This document shows positions 11,167 through 24,010 of a stretch of 64,000 nt of DNA, piece after piece. Every line of letters begins with the position of its first letter. Position 1 is the first letter of the stretch. The translations under genes were made by a program, and so were the position numbers. Origin of the DNA: Ziziphus jujuba (taxonomy: Eukaryota; Streptophyta; Magnoliopsida; Rosales; Rhamnaceae); assembly GCF_031755915.1 (NCBI RefSeq), contig NC_083382.1:30650501-30714500 (forward strand). The letters run 5' to 3'. Below the pieces are notes generated by a model that had not been told where the DNA came from, made no database searches, and saw only the letters and a program-made list of their open reading frames with translations.

Positions 11167-12726
11167 TCAAGTACTGATGAATGCATTTTCCTTCGCTTCT
11201 TTTGGTATTGCCCCATTGCATTTCACATCTGCTTTCTGACTCTCTTCCTCTTCTTCTTTCTTTGGATTCATCTTCTTTTCCTCCACCTTTAATTTTGCTT
11301 CCTCTTCCTCAGCCTTATTCTTCGCCTCCTCCTTCGCCATGTCAAGTGCTTCAATCAAGTTGTTCAAGCAGGTGTCTGCATCTTCAGTTGCAGACTTTGG
11401 CATCAAATTCTCTGCGACATCTGCAGGAGTCATATCGACTTCCCCCAACAAGCATTTAACCTTGGCAAACAAATGGTGGGAGTCAATATCCAAGTAATTC
11501 TTGGCAAGCACTTTGAAAGCTTCAAAGCTGCAGTAGGACAATTCAATGCGCCTGTCCATCCTTCCCCTTCTGATGAGTGCAGGGTCGAGTTTATCCACAT
11601 AATTGGTTGTAAAAACAAATATTCTTTCACCCCCACAAGCCGACCAAATACCATCGATGCAATTCAACAGCCCGGAGAGAGTAAGCTTACTCTTTTTATT
11701 TTCTTCTTTCTCTTCCTTTTTACTAATTGGGTCTTTTTCTTCATCGTCTTCATCTTTCTCTTTTCCACTCTTCTTCTTCTCCTTCCTTTGGCCCGTAAGA
11801 TCAAGCGAGCAATCAATATCCTCGATAACAACGATTGACTTATTAGATATGTCAATCAACAGCTTCCTAAGATCAGCATTCTCCTTAACTGCCGTGAGTT
11901 CCAAATCATAGATATCATATTCTAAATAGTTAGCCATGGCAACGATCATGCTTGACTTACCGGTTCCCGGTGGCCCATAAAGGAGATACCCGCGTTTCCA
12001 AGCCTTTCCAATTTTGTCATAGTAGTCTTTTCCATTTCTGAACTTGTCAAGGTCATTGATAATCCCCTCCTTAAATTTGGGGTCCATTGCCAAAGTTTTG
12101 AACGTCGCGGGATGCTCAAATGTAACGTGGCTCCATTTGGCACGCTTGCTACCAAACCAATGGTCACCAGAACCATTGGTATAAAGCTTAAGCTGCCTGT
12201 TCCGTACGGCTACCGCTTTCCCTTCTTGTACCACGTGCTTGAGATAGGACCCGAGTATGAGGTCCTTGTTGCGCATATGGAAGGTAAGCTTGTAGAACCT
12301 CTTCTCATCTGTTGAGCGATAATCCCAATATGATGGGGCGCTTCGGCTGTCGTATTTGCGAGAAGTCCACCAAAGCTTGACGCCTTGGAATTCCTCAGTG
12401 ATTTCCTCATTGTCATCCATAGTGACCACCAGTGTCCTGCTATCTCTGAGATCATGAGCCTTGAGCCGCTTAGCTCGAGTGGACGAGGAGCTGGCACTGA
12501 GGTAGCTCCGGATATCGCGGTAGACTTCACTCTGCTTGAAGCGGTCATCACCATATTCGTGGAAAGTAATCTGTATGTAAGGGTATACAAAGCTCAACAA
12601 TTTGTTACCATATCTTTCCACATAACCACGAAGTTGGTTTGGGAAGTAATCTTTGAACATACCATAGACATACACAACGATTAAGCTGGCCATGGCTGAG
12701 GTCATTTGAGCCCACAGCTGCGCCAT
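11167..12726 (-). CDS. AAA-ATPase, BCS1/OM66-like, intact
   Basis: Single-exon gene of 519 residues. The N-terminal hydrophobic segment is about residues 8-24 (SAMASLIVVYVYGMF), followed by the AAA-associated domain to about residue 130. Walker A GPPGTGKSS is near 250 and Walker B (IVVIEDID) near 296. A long acidic/basic linker carries KSGKEKDEDDEEKD. The GGERIFVFTTNYVDKLDPALIRRGRM segment follows. The C-terminal tail is lysine/glutamate-rich, and ...DVKCNG... near the end is shared with the other copies. All catalytic motifs look normal. Its closest relative in the window is 25375-26922, which shares the GMF/SMFKDYFPN and RNGKDYY/FY features and a paralogous 3' relic. The start at MAQLW matches the start position in the other copies. 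Confidence 0.95.
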   Translation of the reverse strand: MAQLWAQMTSAMASLIVVYVYGMFKDYFPNQLRGYVERYGNKLLSFVYPYIQITFHEYGDDRFKQSEVYRDIRSYLSASSSSTRAKRLKAHDLRDSRTLVVTMDDNEEITEEFQGVKLWWTSRKYDSRSAPSYWDYRSTDEKRFYKLTFHMRNKDLILGSYLKHVVQEGKAVAVRNRQLKLYTNGSGDHWFGSKRAKWSHVTFEHPATFKTLAMDPKFKEGIINDLDKFRNGKDYYDKIGKAWKRGYLLYGPPGTGKSSMIVAMANYLEYDIYDLELTAVKENADLRKLLIDISNKSIVVIEDIDCSLDLTGQRKEKKKSGKEKDEDDEEKDPISKKEEKEENKKSKLTLSGLLNCIDGIWSACGGERIFVFTTNYVDKLDPALIRRGRMDRRIELSYCSFEAFKVLAKNYLDIDSHHLFAKVKCLLGEVDMTPADVAENLMPKSATEDADTCLNNLIEALDMAKEEAKNKAEEEEAKLKVEEKKMNPKKEEEEESQKADVKCNGAIPKEAKENAFIST

Positions 12727-12834
12727 ACATATATATTTTTTCGTACTCTTCTTAACAAAGGTTATATATAAAGAAATACATACTGTGTTTTCTTTTCTTT
12801 GTTGAACTTGTTCACTCCATAGCGATCTTGGTCA

Positions 12835-12842
12835 TATATATA
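12835..12842 (-). promoter_or_regulatory. conserved TATA box, AAA gene at 11.2-12.7 kb
   Basis: TATATATA flanked on the plus strand by 'cttggtca' on one side and 'gagaa' on the other, about 110 bp upstream of the ATG. The same arrangement occurs upstream of the copies at 25.4, 46.6 and 55.2 kb. A second TATA-like string (about 12762-12771) lies closer to the ATG. Confidence 0.6.
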
Positions 12843-12849
12843 GAGAATG

Positions 12850-15800
12850 AAAAAGTGGTTTCTCGCTGATTAAGATTCGCGGAACTAACCCAAGATTCAA
12901 ACATTCAATTTTCCCCGCAATTTCCATTTGTTGTTGAAAATGACTGGTATTCAATATTAGTAAAAAAGCAAAGAAAAAATCATTAGAGAATCCAAACGTA
13001 TCGCTATCCTTGTCCGGCAACTAGCTTGCATGCTAGTCTTTTTATTTTCATTTCCAGTTGTCCACCAATTAAAGCTAATAATATTTTACTCATCCAAGTG
13101 GGGAATGCCTAGTAATCATTCATACTAATTAAGGACTTCGTATGGCCAATCTTGACAAAAGTCTAAATTTGAAATTTTTTTGATGTGAGATTAAATTAGG
13201 TGGAATGGCTATCCATGTTGAACTTTTCTTAAATCAAGTCTAGATACATAGATGTTTAATATGTATTTTAAGCTCAATCTCTGCAAATTTAAAAGAAGAT
13301 AGCCATAAACACAAGGGCAAGAAAGAAGAGCATAATCTCACAATCTTGTATTATAAAGAGAATAACAAGCTCCCAAATTTACAGCATAGCATTTATACAA
13401 AGATCTTAGCTTTAATAAACTGAAAACTAGCTATAACTAATTATCAAAACCACAACTCACAAGCTCGTATGAAGGAAGCTACAACTAATTAACCAAAAGC
13501 CACAGAAAAGTTCTCGTTTTCGAATTTAACCTAAGCCATTAAAAGTCCTTTTCATTTAAAAAAAAAAAAAAAAAGGCTTAAAAATCCTAATTTACTTTAT
13601 GGAAGATAGAACTTAGAACCGTATGATTTTTGGTGTTATTTGTGCTAAGGGTCTTGCCGACATCATTCTTCATGCCAAAAAAAAATAGAAGTATGCGTTT
13701 ATGACTTCTCCTTTCCTATTAAAATTAAAATTAAAATGCCGTGTGCCGTGTGCTATCTGCTGTGTGATGTGTGCTGTGTGCTGTGTGCTGTGTGTGTGTG
13801 TGTGGTGTATTTTTTTTTTTTTTATTTCAATGTAAGCATGCATGCGTTTTTTATTTATTTATTTATTTTCTCATATGTTCTTCCATTCTGTTAGTTTATT
13901 AGTTGTCGGGTTCCCATGCGGAAAGACTGTAGTAGCAAGGGAAACACCTTTTATATATTTAGTTTTGTTATTGCACAGATGAGATGGCGCAATGGATTAT
14001 TTATTTATAATTTGATAATATGGTTGGCTAATGAGGCTTAGTTGTACGGTTATTTACTGTATGCATGTGATTATTAACTATTGTATAGATCGATGATCGT
14101 TGTAGAACCGCTCTACGTAAATTTTTCCTCCAATAACAAGCCAATGACTATTACTCCTGAAGCCCAACATATAAGCCAAGTCTGGAATTTTTTTTTTTTT
14201 TCCTCTTTTATTTGCCTTATTGCATGTTTTTGTGGGTTCAAATTTTAGGTAAACTTTGATTTTATTGAGAGGACTCTGATATTTACTCTCTTTTTTTATT
14301 TCTACATTTGTGGGCTCAAATTTACAATAGAAAAGGAGGCACATATATCTGATCGATATCTAGTACTTGAAAGGGTACCTAATATGCAATTCATGTATCA
14401 AAGAACAACAACAAGAAGCTAAACGCCATAGGAGGTTTATTTGCTTCAAGATTGCATCCTGAGTGCGCCAGTAGATTCAAATCTTGTCAAATCCATTCAC
14501 TACCATCCAATTTTGACAATCTAGTTGGACCACTAGCTTTAGATTCATAAATTGTTATAAAAGGATATTGTGACAACATAATGGACGAAAAGTTCCACAT
14601 ACATGGTAGGCCGCCTCAACCGGCTAAGCACAAGAAAGGCATAAATATTATTAAATGGCACAGAGCCAACAAAAACCAAAAAGTAAAGGTATAGTAGTAA
14701 TGCTAACTTTTATCGTTTTTTCTAACTTTTATATTTAGTTTGGCATGTGGCATTTTTTAATGGGTGGGACTGGAGACAACATGTGAGACAGAAGATCCTT
14801 GGTTGAACATGTGGGACGGCAGATTCGTTTCCTCTAGAGAAAGACGACCATTCCACAAGGGAAAAAAAATTATAGTAATAATAAACAATTATAATAATAA
14901 CAATAATATAAAACAGCCAAAGACGGACCCAGTGCAAACCTATTTGTTCCTTGCCACGCAGGTCGGTATTATTTTAATCTTGATATTGTATAAATGAATC
15001 ACCAAAAGAAACTATATTTTACTCATCAATTCGACGGTAAGCATGGCTTGTGAGAAAGAAGTGGGATTAAGTAGCCGCCATCTTTGACAAAAGTCTAAAT
15101 TAGGATTTAAGTTCCACACAAAACTTTGCTATAACTAATCATATTATAAACCCAACCACCTTTTTATTTTCTTAGCAACCAAGTCTTAACTATAAATCTT
15201 GCGGGTTATAAGTTTTAACTCTATAAGCTCACTACTCTCTCTACAGATTTTATTTCCTTTGTCTTTCCACTTTTGCTGGCTAGTCTATATTGAATTTTTG
15301 AGAACTAAATCAAAAACAGGTTCGAAGCTTGTCCAGTTTGTTTTGAAAAATTACAATCATGGGAATTAAACAAATCTTATTCATGGTTCATTTGACCAAA
15401 TTACAAAAAGTTTTCCTTATGCAATTCCCAGCGACAAGAGAAGAAAGAAATACTTTACATGAAAATTGGAACCATATATGTTTATGTACATGTGGCTGCA
15501 GCCATCATTGCCACTCTGTGATAACCAATAAAAAATAGTACACTTCCGTTAATAACCTTTCCTTCATATTAAAATGTTGTGCTTTTTGGCTTCTTCCAGA
15601 AACGTATTGACGTGCTTAATACCATTGACTGACGTCACTGCTTTTTTAGGAGACTTAAAAAATAAAATAAATCCTGTTTGGAAACTATAACTTATAACTT
15701 TGTGGGGGATATGAAATTCTTTGGAATTTTTTTTTTAATGATTTTCAAAATATGGAAATTAAGAAACCATGAAAAACTAACCACGCAATTTGGAAAAATT

Positions 15801-17632
15801 GGACGAAAAATAATTTCTCTCAGAAAAATGTCATTATGAGATTTTATATATTGTATTAATGACAATTGTATCTTCAATTATAAAATAATTAAATATTTGC
15901 AACTTGTATGTAGCTAAACATTAATTATAATTTTTTTTTTAAAAGTCTCAAGAAATTAATTATCATAAAAACTAATTCTCAGTTTTCAGTTTCCCACAAA
16001 ATTTTAACAGTTCTTAGAATATATATATATATATAAATATTGATTGAAACTTTTTTTTTTTTTTTTTTGGTTGGAAGATTGACTTGAGAAATCAAAAATC
16101 AGGACAAACCAAGCAGTACGGTGAAACCGGAAAATACCCAATCCTATTCGACCCTGATATGCGGAATCGTGTTGCATAGATTGTTCAAGATACATGGTCA
16201 AGCCCCGTGAAAAAAAAAAAAGGGGAAAAAGAAAAAAGATTTTGATTGCACAGGAATAGAAGGGTTTTTTTTTTTTTTTTTTTAAGTTCTAAAATTGAGG
16301 TTCGAATTTTAACAAAATTTCGTTATTAATTCTGATGATTTTATGTCATAATATCATATAGCATAGAACTATGATGCCTATAACATTATCATGAAATGTT
16401 TTTTTTCAAGCTAAAAAAAAAGAAATTTATAAGAAAAAAGAATACTATAACCACTTAGTTGCTCAAGTCTGAAAACACTTTTTGTCCTTGGTATGCTGCT
16501 TTGGAAGGGGAGCGAATATGAAAACAAGCATTTGTAAAAGCATCCATAAGGAATTTTTTAAAATAAAATACATCTTCTTCATGATATAGGACAATTTTTA
16601 AATATAAAGAGTAAAATTTCAAAGGAATTTCCTTAAGCACTCTTTACGTATACTATTTTTGCACTCTTTACGTATACTTTCTTTTTTTAAAATTTTTAAT
16701 CAAATTACAATAATGTCTACCGTAAAGGAAAGGACGGCGTCTCTTAAATCCATGGTGATCTCAATTGACATTCATTGCTTTATTTATATATATTCTCTCT
16801 TTTTTAATGTAAATTTTCTATCTAATATTATGATAGTGACATGGTAATGTGTACTATATTAAATTAAAATTATATAATATTGATATAAAAAATAAAATTA
16901 TTTTTTTATATTTAAAGAGTTAAATCAATTTTTTTCATATTAAAAAGTTTTTTTTTAAGACAAAAATAAAATAAAGGGTCACTTTAAATTTTCTTTCAAA
17001 GACTGACTCTTTACAATAAAGAATATGAGCTCCCTACAATTTTATTTTATTTTATTTTTTTCTTGGGTTTATATTTAGGAAAACTGCTACATTGGAAGTA
17101 TTCATGGTCTTTAAGATCACCATCTTTCATCTGCCTTACAAATTCAACATTTTAATTACTTGGAAGAGGAAAAGGATTAGAATAGAGATTACAAGAGAGT
17201 TGATGCTCTAACAAAAAATTCAGCAATGCCTCAGTTGATGAAGATTGGAGATTCAAGGCAAGGCTATAAAGAAATAAAGGAAAAGCTTATAACAGTGGTA
17301 GAAGTAAACCATAGAAGGTGGTCTTCTATTAATTTTAATTTGATTTTTCATAAATGATGTGGCACTATTTGATGGTTGGATAGGTAATGGGACAAGTCTT
17401 AGGAAATTCCACTGAGATGCTCTAAGACTACAAAATTTTCTGTCTCTTTTCATATAAGATCAATTAGATAATCATACATATAAACATTTAATTAGAATTA
17501 ATTATTAACACGGCATATATAATCGTAATATATTTTTTTTATAATAAATTACCAAATAGAATTATAATCAAACGTCTAAAACACCATTGAAAATAAAAGT
17601 TAATAGTTAATTATTTGAATGCTTTATGATAA

Positions 17633-17667
<35 letters not shown>

Positions 17668-18078
17668 ACTATTATAATAAAACTATAAAACATACTAATA
17701 AAATTAAAAATAATAACAAAATATAATTATAAACCCATCAAATATAAAAATAAAACTCAAAATGAGAATGAAAATTATTTATAAATCCATCGAGTGTTGT
17801 TAAGCCCAAAAGTGAGCAGAAAAGCGATGCAAAAATAAACTTGGGCCTACCAGTAGCCTAAGAAAAGAATAAACCTTGAATTGAACCGCCAATCTACAAG
17901 ACATGGAGTTTCTCTATGACGTACACCATATTCTTGATCTAGGCCACAGGAGGCAAGACCATCAGCTACAAAACTCCCATGCAGAGCGAGCCCAGGTTAA
18001 CCCAGCAACTTAAGTCCAAAATTTCAGTAGACAAAACTCCGATATTCTCAAAAAGGAAATAGGTCTTCCATGGCATCA
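12850..18078. other. long spacer; repeats only
   Basis: No coding gene found. It includes promoter-proximal sequence matching the flank of the 25.4 kb copy (12880-13020), a GTGTGCT-type minisatellite (13738-13803), a recurrent spacer block (14700-15660) and a stretch (17800-18078) matching 46170-46380. Numerous A/T and TA tracts are present (for example 17637-17662). Short ORFs here lack domains. Confidence 0.6.
13738..13803. repeat. GTGTGCT-type minisatellite ending in (TG)n
   Basis: About eight imperfect 7-8 bp units (GTGTGCT and variants) grade into (TG)n and then poly-T. Confidence 0.85.
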
Positions 18079-18518
18079 TGGACAAAATCCAATCCAACCC
18101 GTTCAATCCGTTCAATTCAATACATTTTTAATAGTTTGGATTAGATTTTCACATTAATTTGATTGGATTGTATTCAAAATATTATAAATTGTATGGATTG
18201 GATTGGTTATGGATTGGAAATATAAATCCAATCCAATCCAGTCCAAATAATATATTATATAATTAAAAAATTATATTTTTTTATTTTTTTAATTTTTGTA
18301 AGTTAATTTTAATATTTTTTTCATTTTTATATATTAATTTTTAACTTCTTTTTTTCCATTTTTATATATTAATTTTTGATTTTTTGATTTTTTTATACAT
18401 CCCCCCAAATCATGTAACCCTAAACTAAATAATATCTTACCTCCATTGCCGCCCACCACCAGTCCATCACCATAACAAAGACAAGCTTCGATTCAAGACT
18501 GACGGCTTCAAGGCTCAC

Positions 18519-18610
18519 GGCACCAGTTGCTGCTTCAAAACTCAGGGGTCTCACGGCATCTGCTGTTGAATTTTGTCTAGGTTTGTCAATTTCTTCTCTT
18601 AATAACATGT

Positions 18611-18641
<31 letters not shown>

Positions 18642-18761
18642 CCATCTGCTCATTCTCTTTTTTAGAACCCACCACTAGTTCCTGCTTCAAAACTCACGGG
18701 TCTCACCGCATCTGCTGTTGATTTTTATCCAGGTTTGTCAATTTCTTCTTTTAATAACATG

Positions 18762-18792
<31 letters not shown>

Positions 18793-18927
18793 GATCTGCT
18801 CATTCTCTTTTTTAGAACCCAACACCAGTTGCTACTTCAAAACTCACGGGTCTCACCGCATCTACTGTTGAAAAATTATCCAGGTTTGTCAAGTTCTTCT
18901 CTTAATAACATGTTGATGATGATGATG
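18519..18927. repeat. three-copy tandem repeat with (GAT)n inside the hAT element
   Basis: Three successive units share 'gcttcaaaactca(c/g)gggtctcac', 'ccaggtttgtcaa' and 'taacatgtt(a)gatgatgatg'. They begin at about 18519, 18675 and 18822, and the third is shorter. They lie in the 5' untranslated part of the element. Confidence 0.85.
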
Positions 18928-19974
18928 AGTGTTGCTGTTGCTTGTGATCCATGGGATTTTTCAATCGGTTTTTGAATGATTCATCAGGTTGAAAGATTTC
19001 AATGCTTTTAAACTAAAAACTTAGTCACTGCTTGAAAAAATGGAGTTGGTTAAGAATTGTCCTGTAACTTGTTCTCGAAACCCAGCAGAAGCCAAATAAT
19101 TAGTAATGTTTAGTTCTAAGGGACAAAAAAGAAAAGCAATGCAGCTGGGATTGCGTGTTGTTTCAGCTGCAATTTTGAGATGCTTGTAATTGGGACCATG
19201 AATCATTTGTATTTTACATTTATATAGAAAATTATTTGTTTCCTATTTTTGTCTAGAGTTGTTGTTTGTTGTCTCAATCTGTTGACATGTTCATCGTTAT
19301 CTTCCTCCATAGGTTGATTAATAATTTAATAGTGCATGAGGCTGCGAGACAATGAATAATAAACGGTTGGTTCATATTGATTCATTCTAAATATCAATTA
19401 TTTCACAATGTGTTACTCTCTCATTCGATCGATCTATGTATTTTTAGCAAATAACATTATGGTAAAAATAATAAAACCAAATGTATACACATGTAGCTAG
19501 GTTAATGTGTGTTCTATAATTGAATTTTTTTTTGTTTTTGTTTTTTTAAAACTTTTTTTGGGCTACTTTTTAACTTTTGTGTTGATTTATCTACTATGAA
19601 CTCTATTGAGTCATGAATGGAACAGCTCAATATATGCATAGCAATCTGAGCCATTCATATGACCTGTGAGTCTTGATGGTATTAAACAATTGAAATTTAA
19701 AAGAAAAAAAAAAACCTAAGAAACCAGTGGGAGTACAAATGAAATTTATTATCCGTGAGTCTTTTTTTTGTTTCCTTCTCCATGTATCTAATTGAATATA
19801 CATGTGCTTATGAAATTGTAATATGTGCAAATTGCAAAGTATTGTAAATTTATATATGTAGGAAAGTATTTGAGATTGTATTTGATTGGAAATTTATATT
19901 GAAAATATTTGATATTGTAATATTTGTGTTGAGATTTAGTAATTTTTGGTTGGATTTTGTTTTGTGTGGTAGAT

Positions 19975-22193
19975 ATGGATAGTGGTAATGACATTGAAAC
20001 TCATAGTACTTCATCAGAATCAGCAGCTTCTGCATCACTTCTTCCACTTCCACCATCTAGTTTAGGGAAAAGAAAACCATCTAGGAAACCATCCATGGTG
20101 TGGGATCATTATGAGAAAATAGAGAATTCAGATCCTGATAATCCTAGATGTAAATACAAATATTGTGGCGTGGACTATGCTTGTAATAGTAAATATGGGA
20201 CAAATACTTTGTTGAATCATTTAAATCATCATTGTAAGAAGTACATTTATAGAGTGCAAGATAAAAAGCAAAAAATCTTAACTTTTGGGGCCCAAAATGA
20301 GAGTGATGGGAGCAATCTTTTTGCTGTTGGTTTTAATAAGGAAGCATGTAGGCTTGCATGTGCTAAAATGATAATCTTAGATAAGCTCCCATTTAGTTTT
20401 GTTGAAGGTCATGGTTTTAGAATGTTTTTTAATGTAGCATGTCCTAAATTTGATCCTCCGTCTAGAAGAACGATTGTTAAAGATATTTATGCATTGTATT
20501 TGGATGAGAAGTTGCAATTGAAAAATACATTTTCTTTGAATTGCCAAAGAATTAGTCTTACCACCGACACTTGGACTTCCATTCAAAATATCAATTACAT
20601 GTCTCTCACCGCACATTATATTGATTCTAATTGGATGCTTCACAAACGGATTTTAAATTTTTGTGTGATTCCTAATCATAAAGGAGAGACAATAGGGAAG
20701 CCAATTGGGAATTGTTTGTATGAATGGGGTATTGAGAGGGTGTTTACAATCACAGTTGATAATGCTTCTACAAACAATGTGGCAATAGAGTATATCAAAA
20801 GGAAATTGAATAATTGGAAAGGGTGTGTATTGGATGGTGATCACTTACACATGAGATGTTGTTAACATATTGTTAATTTGATTGTGTCTGAAGGGTTAAG
20901 GGAAGCACATGACTCTATTGCTAGTATTCGTAATGCAGTGAGATATGTTAGATCTTCTCCTGCTAGATTACAGAAGTTTAAGGAATATGCTGCTCAAGAG
21001 AAAATTGAGAGCAATTCTCTTGTGTTTTTGGATGTTCCAACTAGGTGGAATTCCACCTACTTAATGTTAGAAGCAGCTTTGAAATTCCAAAATGCCTTTG
21101 AAATATTGGAAGAGTATGATGGTCATTATCTATCCTATTTTAGAGAGGACGATGGTGGTAGAAAAAGACTTGGACCACCTAATTTTGTTGATTGGAACAA
21201 TGCTCTTATTTTTGTGAAGTTCCTTAAAAGCTTTTATGATGTAACTTTAAAGTTTAGTTCTTCACTGCATGTTATTTCCAATGCTTATTTTCATGAAATT
21301 TGTTCAATTCAATCTCAATTAGATGCATGGAGTTTAAGTGGTGATTATCTTTTAAGTGATATAGCAAATAAAATGATGAGAAAGTTTGATAACTATTGGG
21401 GTAAAATGGATGATATTAATCCATTGTTGTTGATTGCTGCTGTGCTTCATCCTAGATATAAATTGGACTATGTGGAGTATTGTTTTGGTGATATTTATGC
21501 TGAAGATGTTGCTGGTTTGATAGCTAAGAATTTGAAAGAAATTCTAATGTCTTTGTATGATTGGTATAAGGCAAGTGAAGTGATTCTTGATGGCAATCAA
21601 AGTTCAAAGGATAAAGAACTTGAAAGTTGTGTGACTAATAAAAAAAATTCAGAAGTTGACATTAATCTCTTGAGAATTTCCAAATTTAAAAGGAAAAAGG
21701 CAGCAAAGGAATCTATTGAGATTAAAAATGATGTGGATAGGTACCTATTGGATCCTTGTGAAGATATATCAAAGAAGGATTTTGATGTTCTTAATTGGTG
21801 GAGGGTTAATGGTAATAAGTATCCTATTTTGTCCAAACTTGCAAAGGATATGTTTGCAATCCAAGTCTCTACCGTGGCTTCTGAAAGTGCGTTTAGCACC
21901 GGTGGAAGGATTCTTGATCCCTTTCGAAGTTCTTTAACCCCTAAGATGGTGGAAGTTTTAGTGTGCACCCAAAATTGGCTTAAAGCTTCTTCGGTTGGAA
22001 GATGTGGGATATTATGACAAATTGGATGCAGGTAATATATATATATATATATCTACATATATTGTATCCAATTGTTACTTATATATATATATATATATAT
22101 GTTTAAATATAGTTTATTACTAATTTTATTATTTTGATCTTTGTAGAGCTTACAAAATCAACTAAAATTAGTGAGCCTGTCAACATTGATTAA
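19975..22193 (+). pseudogene. hAT transposase (BED finger, dimerisation domain), broken
   Basis: Almost full-length transposase of the RICESLEEPER/DAYSLEEPER type. An N-terminal BED-type zinc finger lies at about residues 40-90. Its first cysteines are spaced C-x4-C rather than C-x2-C, apparently from a 6-bp duplication. The RNase-H-fold core has TDTWTS and TVDNAS. The C-terminal dimerisation region has STVASESAFSTGGRILD. Lesion 1 is an in-frame TAA at 20863-20865, where relatives have Ala in RCCAHI. Lesion 2 is a frameshift around 21990; beyond it the frame LEDVGYYDKLDA continues to a donor at 22032. A 115-bp intron ends at 22146, and a last exon ending in KISEPVNID stops at 22191-22193. Start taken as MDSGND after a plausible acceptor. 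Confidence 0.88.
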
Positions 22194-23065
22194 CTTATGA
22201 TTTACCAAAGACTTAAGGTATAAAAAAAAAAAAAAGAATTATGTATTGATTCTTGAGTGAATGAATTTTAATAAGTGTATTATTTTACATTATTTGTTCT
22301 AACAATTTTAATTTGATTTTGTAGGAGTGAGATGAAGACATTAATATTTGCTATTTGATAAGTGCATGAGATACACATTTGTTACATTTTCTTTTTTATT
22401 TTCCATTGTAGACTATGTTGTATTATTCTAATTGTATTTTATGTTTGGATAATTATAACTTATTATTTATATTTCATATTTGAAAATTTTTTTATTTGTA
22501 TTATATATTTATAAATTATTAAGTTTCAACCCGATCAACCAATCCGATCATAAATAGTTTGGTTTGGTTTGGATTTAACGTTTTAATGGTTTGATTTGGA
22601 TTCCACATTAAAAAAACTGATGACTATGGATTGGATTGTATTTCGGTCCAAGACCAAGCCAACCCAATCCATGCCCACCCCTAATCATTGTAATAGGCAC
22701 TGCTAACATGGGAATTGAATGAGAGGCAGGGATGAAATAACTACATGAAAAAGGTTTGTTATTACACATAAGAATAGAAAAGTACAAATTACATTCAAAA
22801 TAAATGAGAATCAAAGTGCGATTAAAAAAAAAATAAGGATTAAAGTGCAAATATAAATATAATTTAAGGACTAACAATATTAATAACTGAAAATATTAAA
22901 ACATTCATAGACGATTGTATTTCTAATGATATCCACATGGTAGACAATTTAATTTGAATAATTTGAAAACTTTTCCTGTTCCATTAGCATAACTAAATTT
23001 GAACAAGATGACTCAGCATTAGGAAAAAGTAAGCCCCCTTTTACTTTTAACTGAAAATATTAAAA

Positions 23066-23247
23066 GTACCACTATATGTCACCAGTAATGACTGTTACCG
23101 TCATACATGGCAATGAGATTAATGTTTATGTGGTTTTTATATATACAAGGGATCTACTGCTATTTAAGATATTTTATACTTATATATATGAATCCACTAC
23201 CATATAAGATGGTGACAGTCATTATTGGTGATAAATATCATTTTTCA
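23066..23247. mobile_element. fold-back MITE, 182 bp
   Basis: Two inverted arms (CACCAGTAATGACTG on the left against CACCAATAATGACTG on the reverse complement of the right, extending about 45 bp) fold into a hairpin. It is flanked by an identical 'aaatattaaaa' (23055-23065 and 23247-23257), giving a target duplication of 10-11 bp. This size suggests a Mutator-like origin. No coding capacity. Confidence 0.65.
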
Positions 23248-24010
23248 AATATTAAAACACTCATAGAGGGATTGTATATCTAATAACATCCACATGGGAG
23301 ACAATTTAATTGGCCCTCTAAAAAAATTCATTTTCCTATTTTAGATTTCTAATATGAAAAATCAAAATATAACTAAATGAATGTAATTAATATTTTATCA
23401 TCTCAACAATAGATCCATATTAAAGCAAAAGTCATAATAATCATCCAAAGATATTATATTATACTCCTCAACGGTAAGCATGCCTTGTGAGAAAGAAGGC
23501 TGCCATATTTAACAAAACTCTAAATTAGGTCATTTATAAAAATTAACAAAAAAACTCTAAATTCGGTTTTAATGAAATTTAACCGCCGCACAAAAAAATA
23601 ATAATAATAATAAGAAGAAGAAGAAGAAGAAATAAAAAAGAAAAAGAAAAACTTTTCTAAGCCCACAAATTAAAAAGCCAATCACCTTTTTAGCAACAAA
23701 GTGATCTAGTCTATAAGCTTGCTGCTCACTCGACAAATTGTATTTCCTTTGTGTTTCCACTTTTGCAAGTCTACTAAATTATAATGAATGAAAATTAAAC
23801 AAATATTATGGTTCATATATTTATACAGTAATAAAAGTTCTCTTTTTGCAACTGTCGGCCCTTTTTTTTTTTTTTTTTTTTTTTAAGGAAGTTGGAACAT
23901 GTTTATGTGATGTCGCTCACTGACATGATTGCCAATAAGCTGTATTTATCCAAAAATGAAAAAACAAAAAAAAAAATGATTGCCAAGCTGCGATGACAAG
24001 CAAAAAATAA

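Larger units (their letters stand above)
18079..22683 (+). mobile_element. hAT-superfamily transposon, about 4.6 kb, inactive
   Basis: The boundaries come from the paralogous empty site near 46350-46440. Sequence left of 18079 and right of 22683 is contiguous there. The right end reads CCATGCCCACCCCTA, a typical hAT terminus. The left end (CATGGACAAAATCC) is a degraded counterpart. Both subtermini are packed with ATTGGATTGG/CCAATCCAATCC motifs. The 8-bp target duplication is imperfect (only ATCAT is clearly shared), so ends are accurate to a few bases. It encodes a hAT transposase with two lesions. Confidence 0.85.

Noticed and set aside
13738..13803. Telomere-like or CRISPR-like repeat
   Set aside because: Units are GTGTGCT variants without spacers; it is a simple minisatellite in plant DNA.
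18420..18653. Minus-strand ORF with a polyhistidine run
   Set aside because: The run is the antisense of a (GAT)n microsatellite within the hAT leader repeat.
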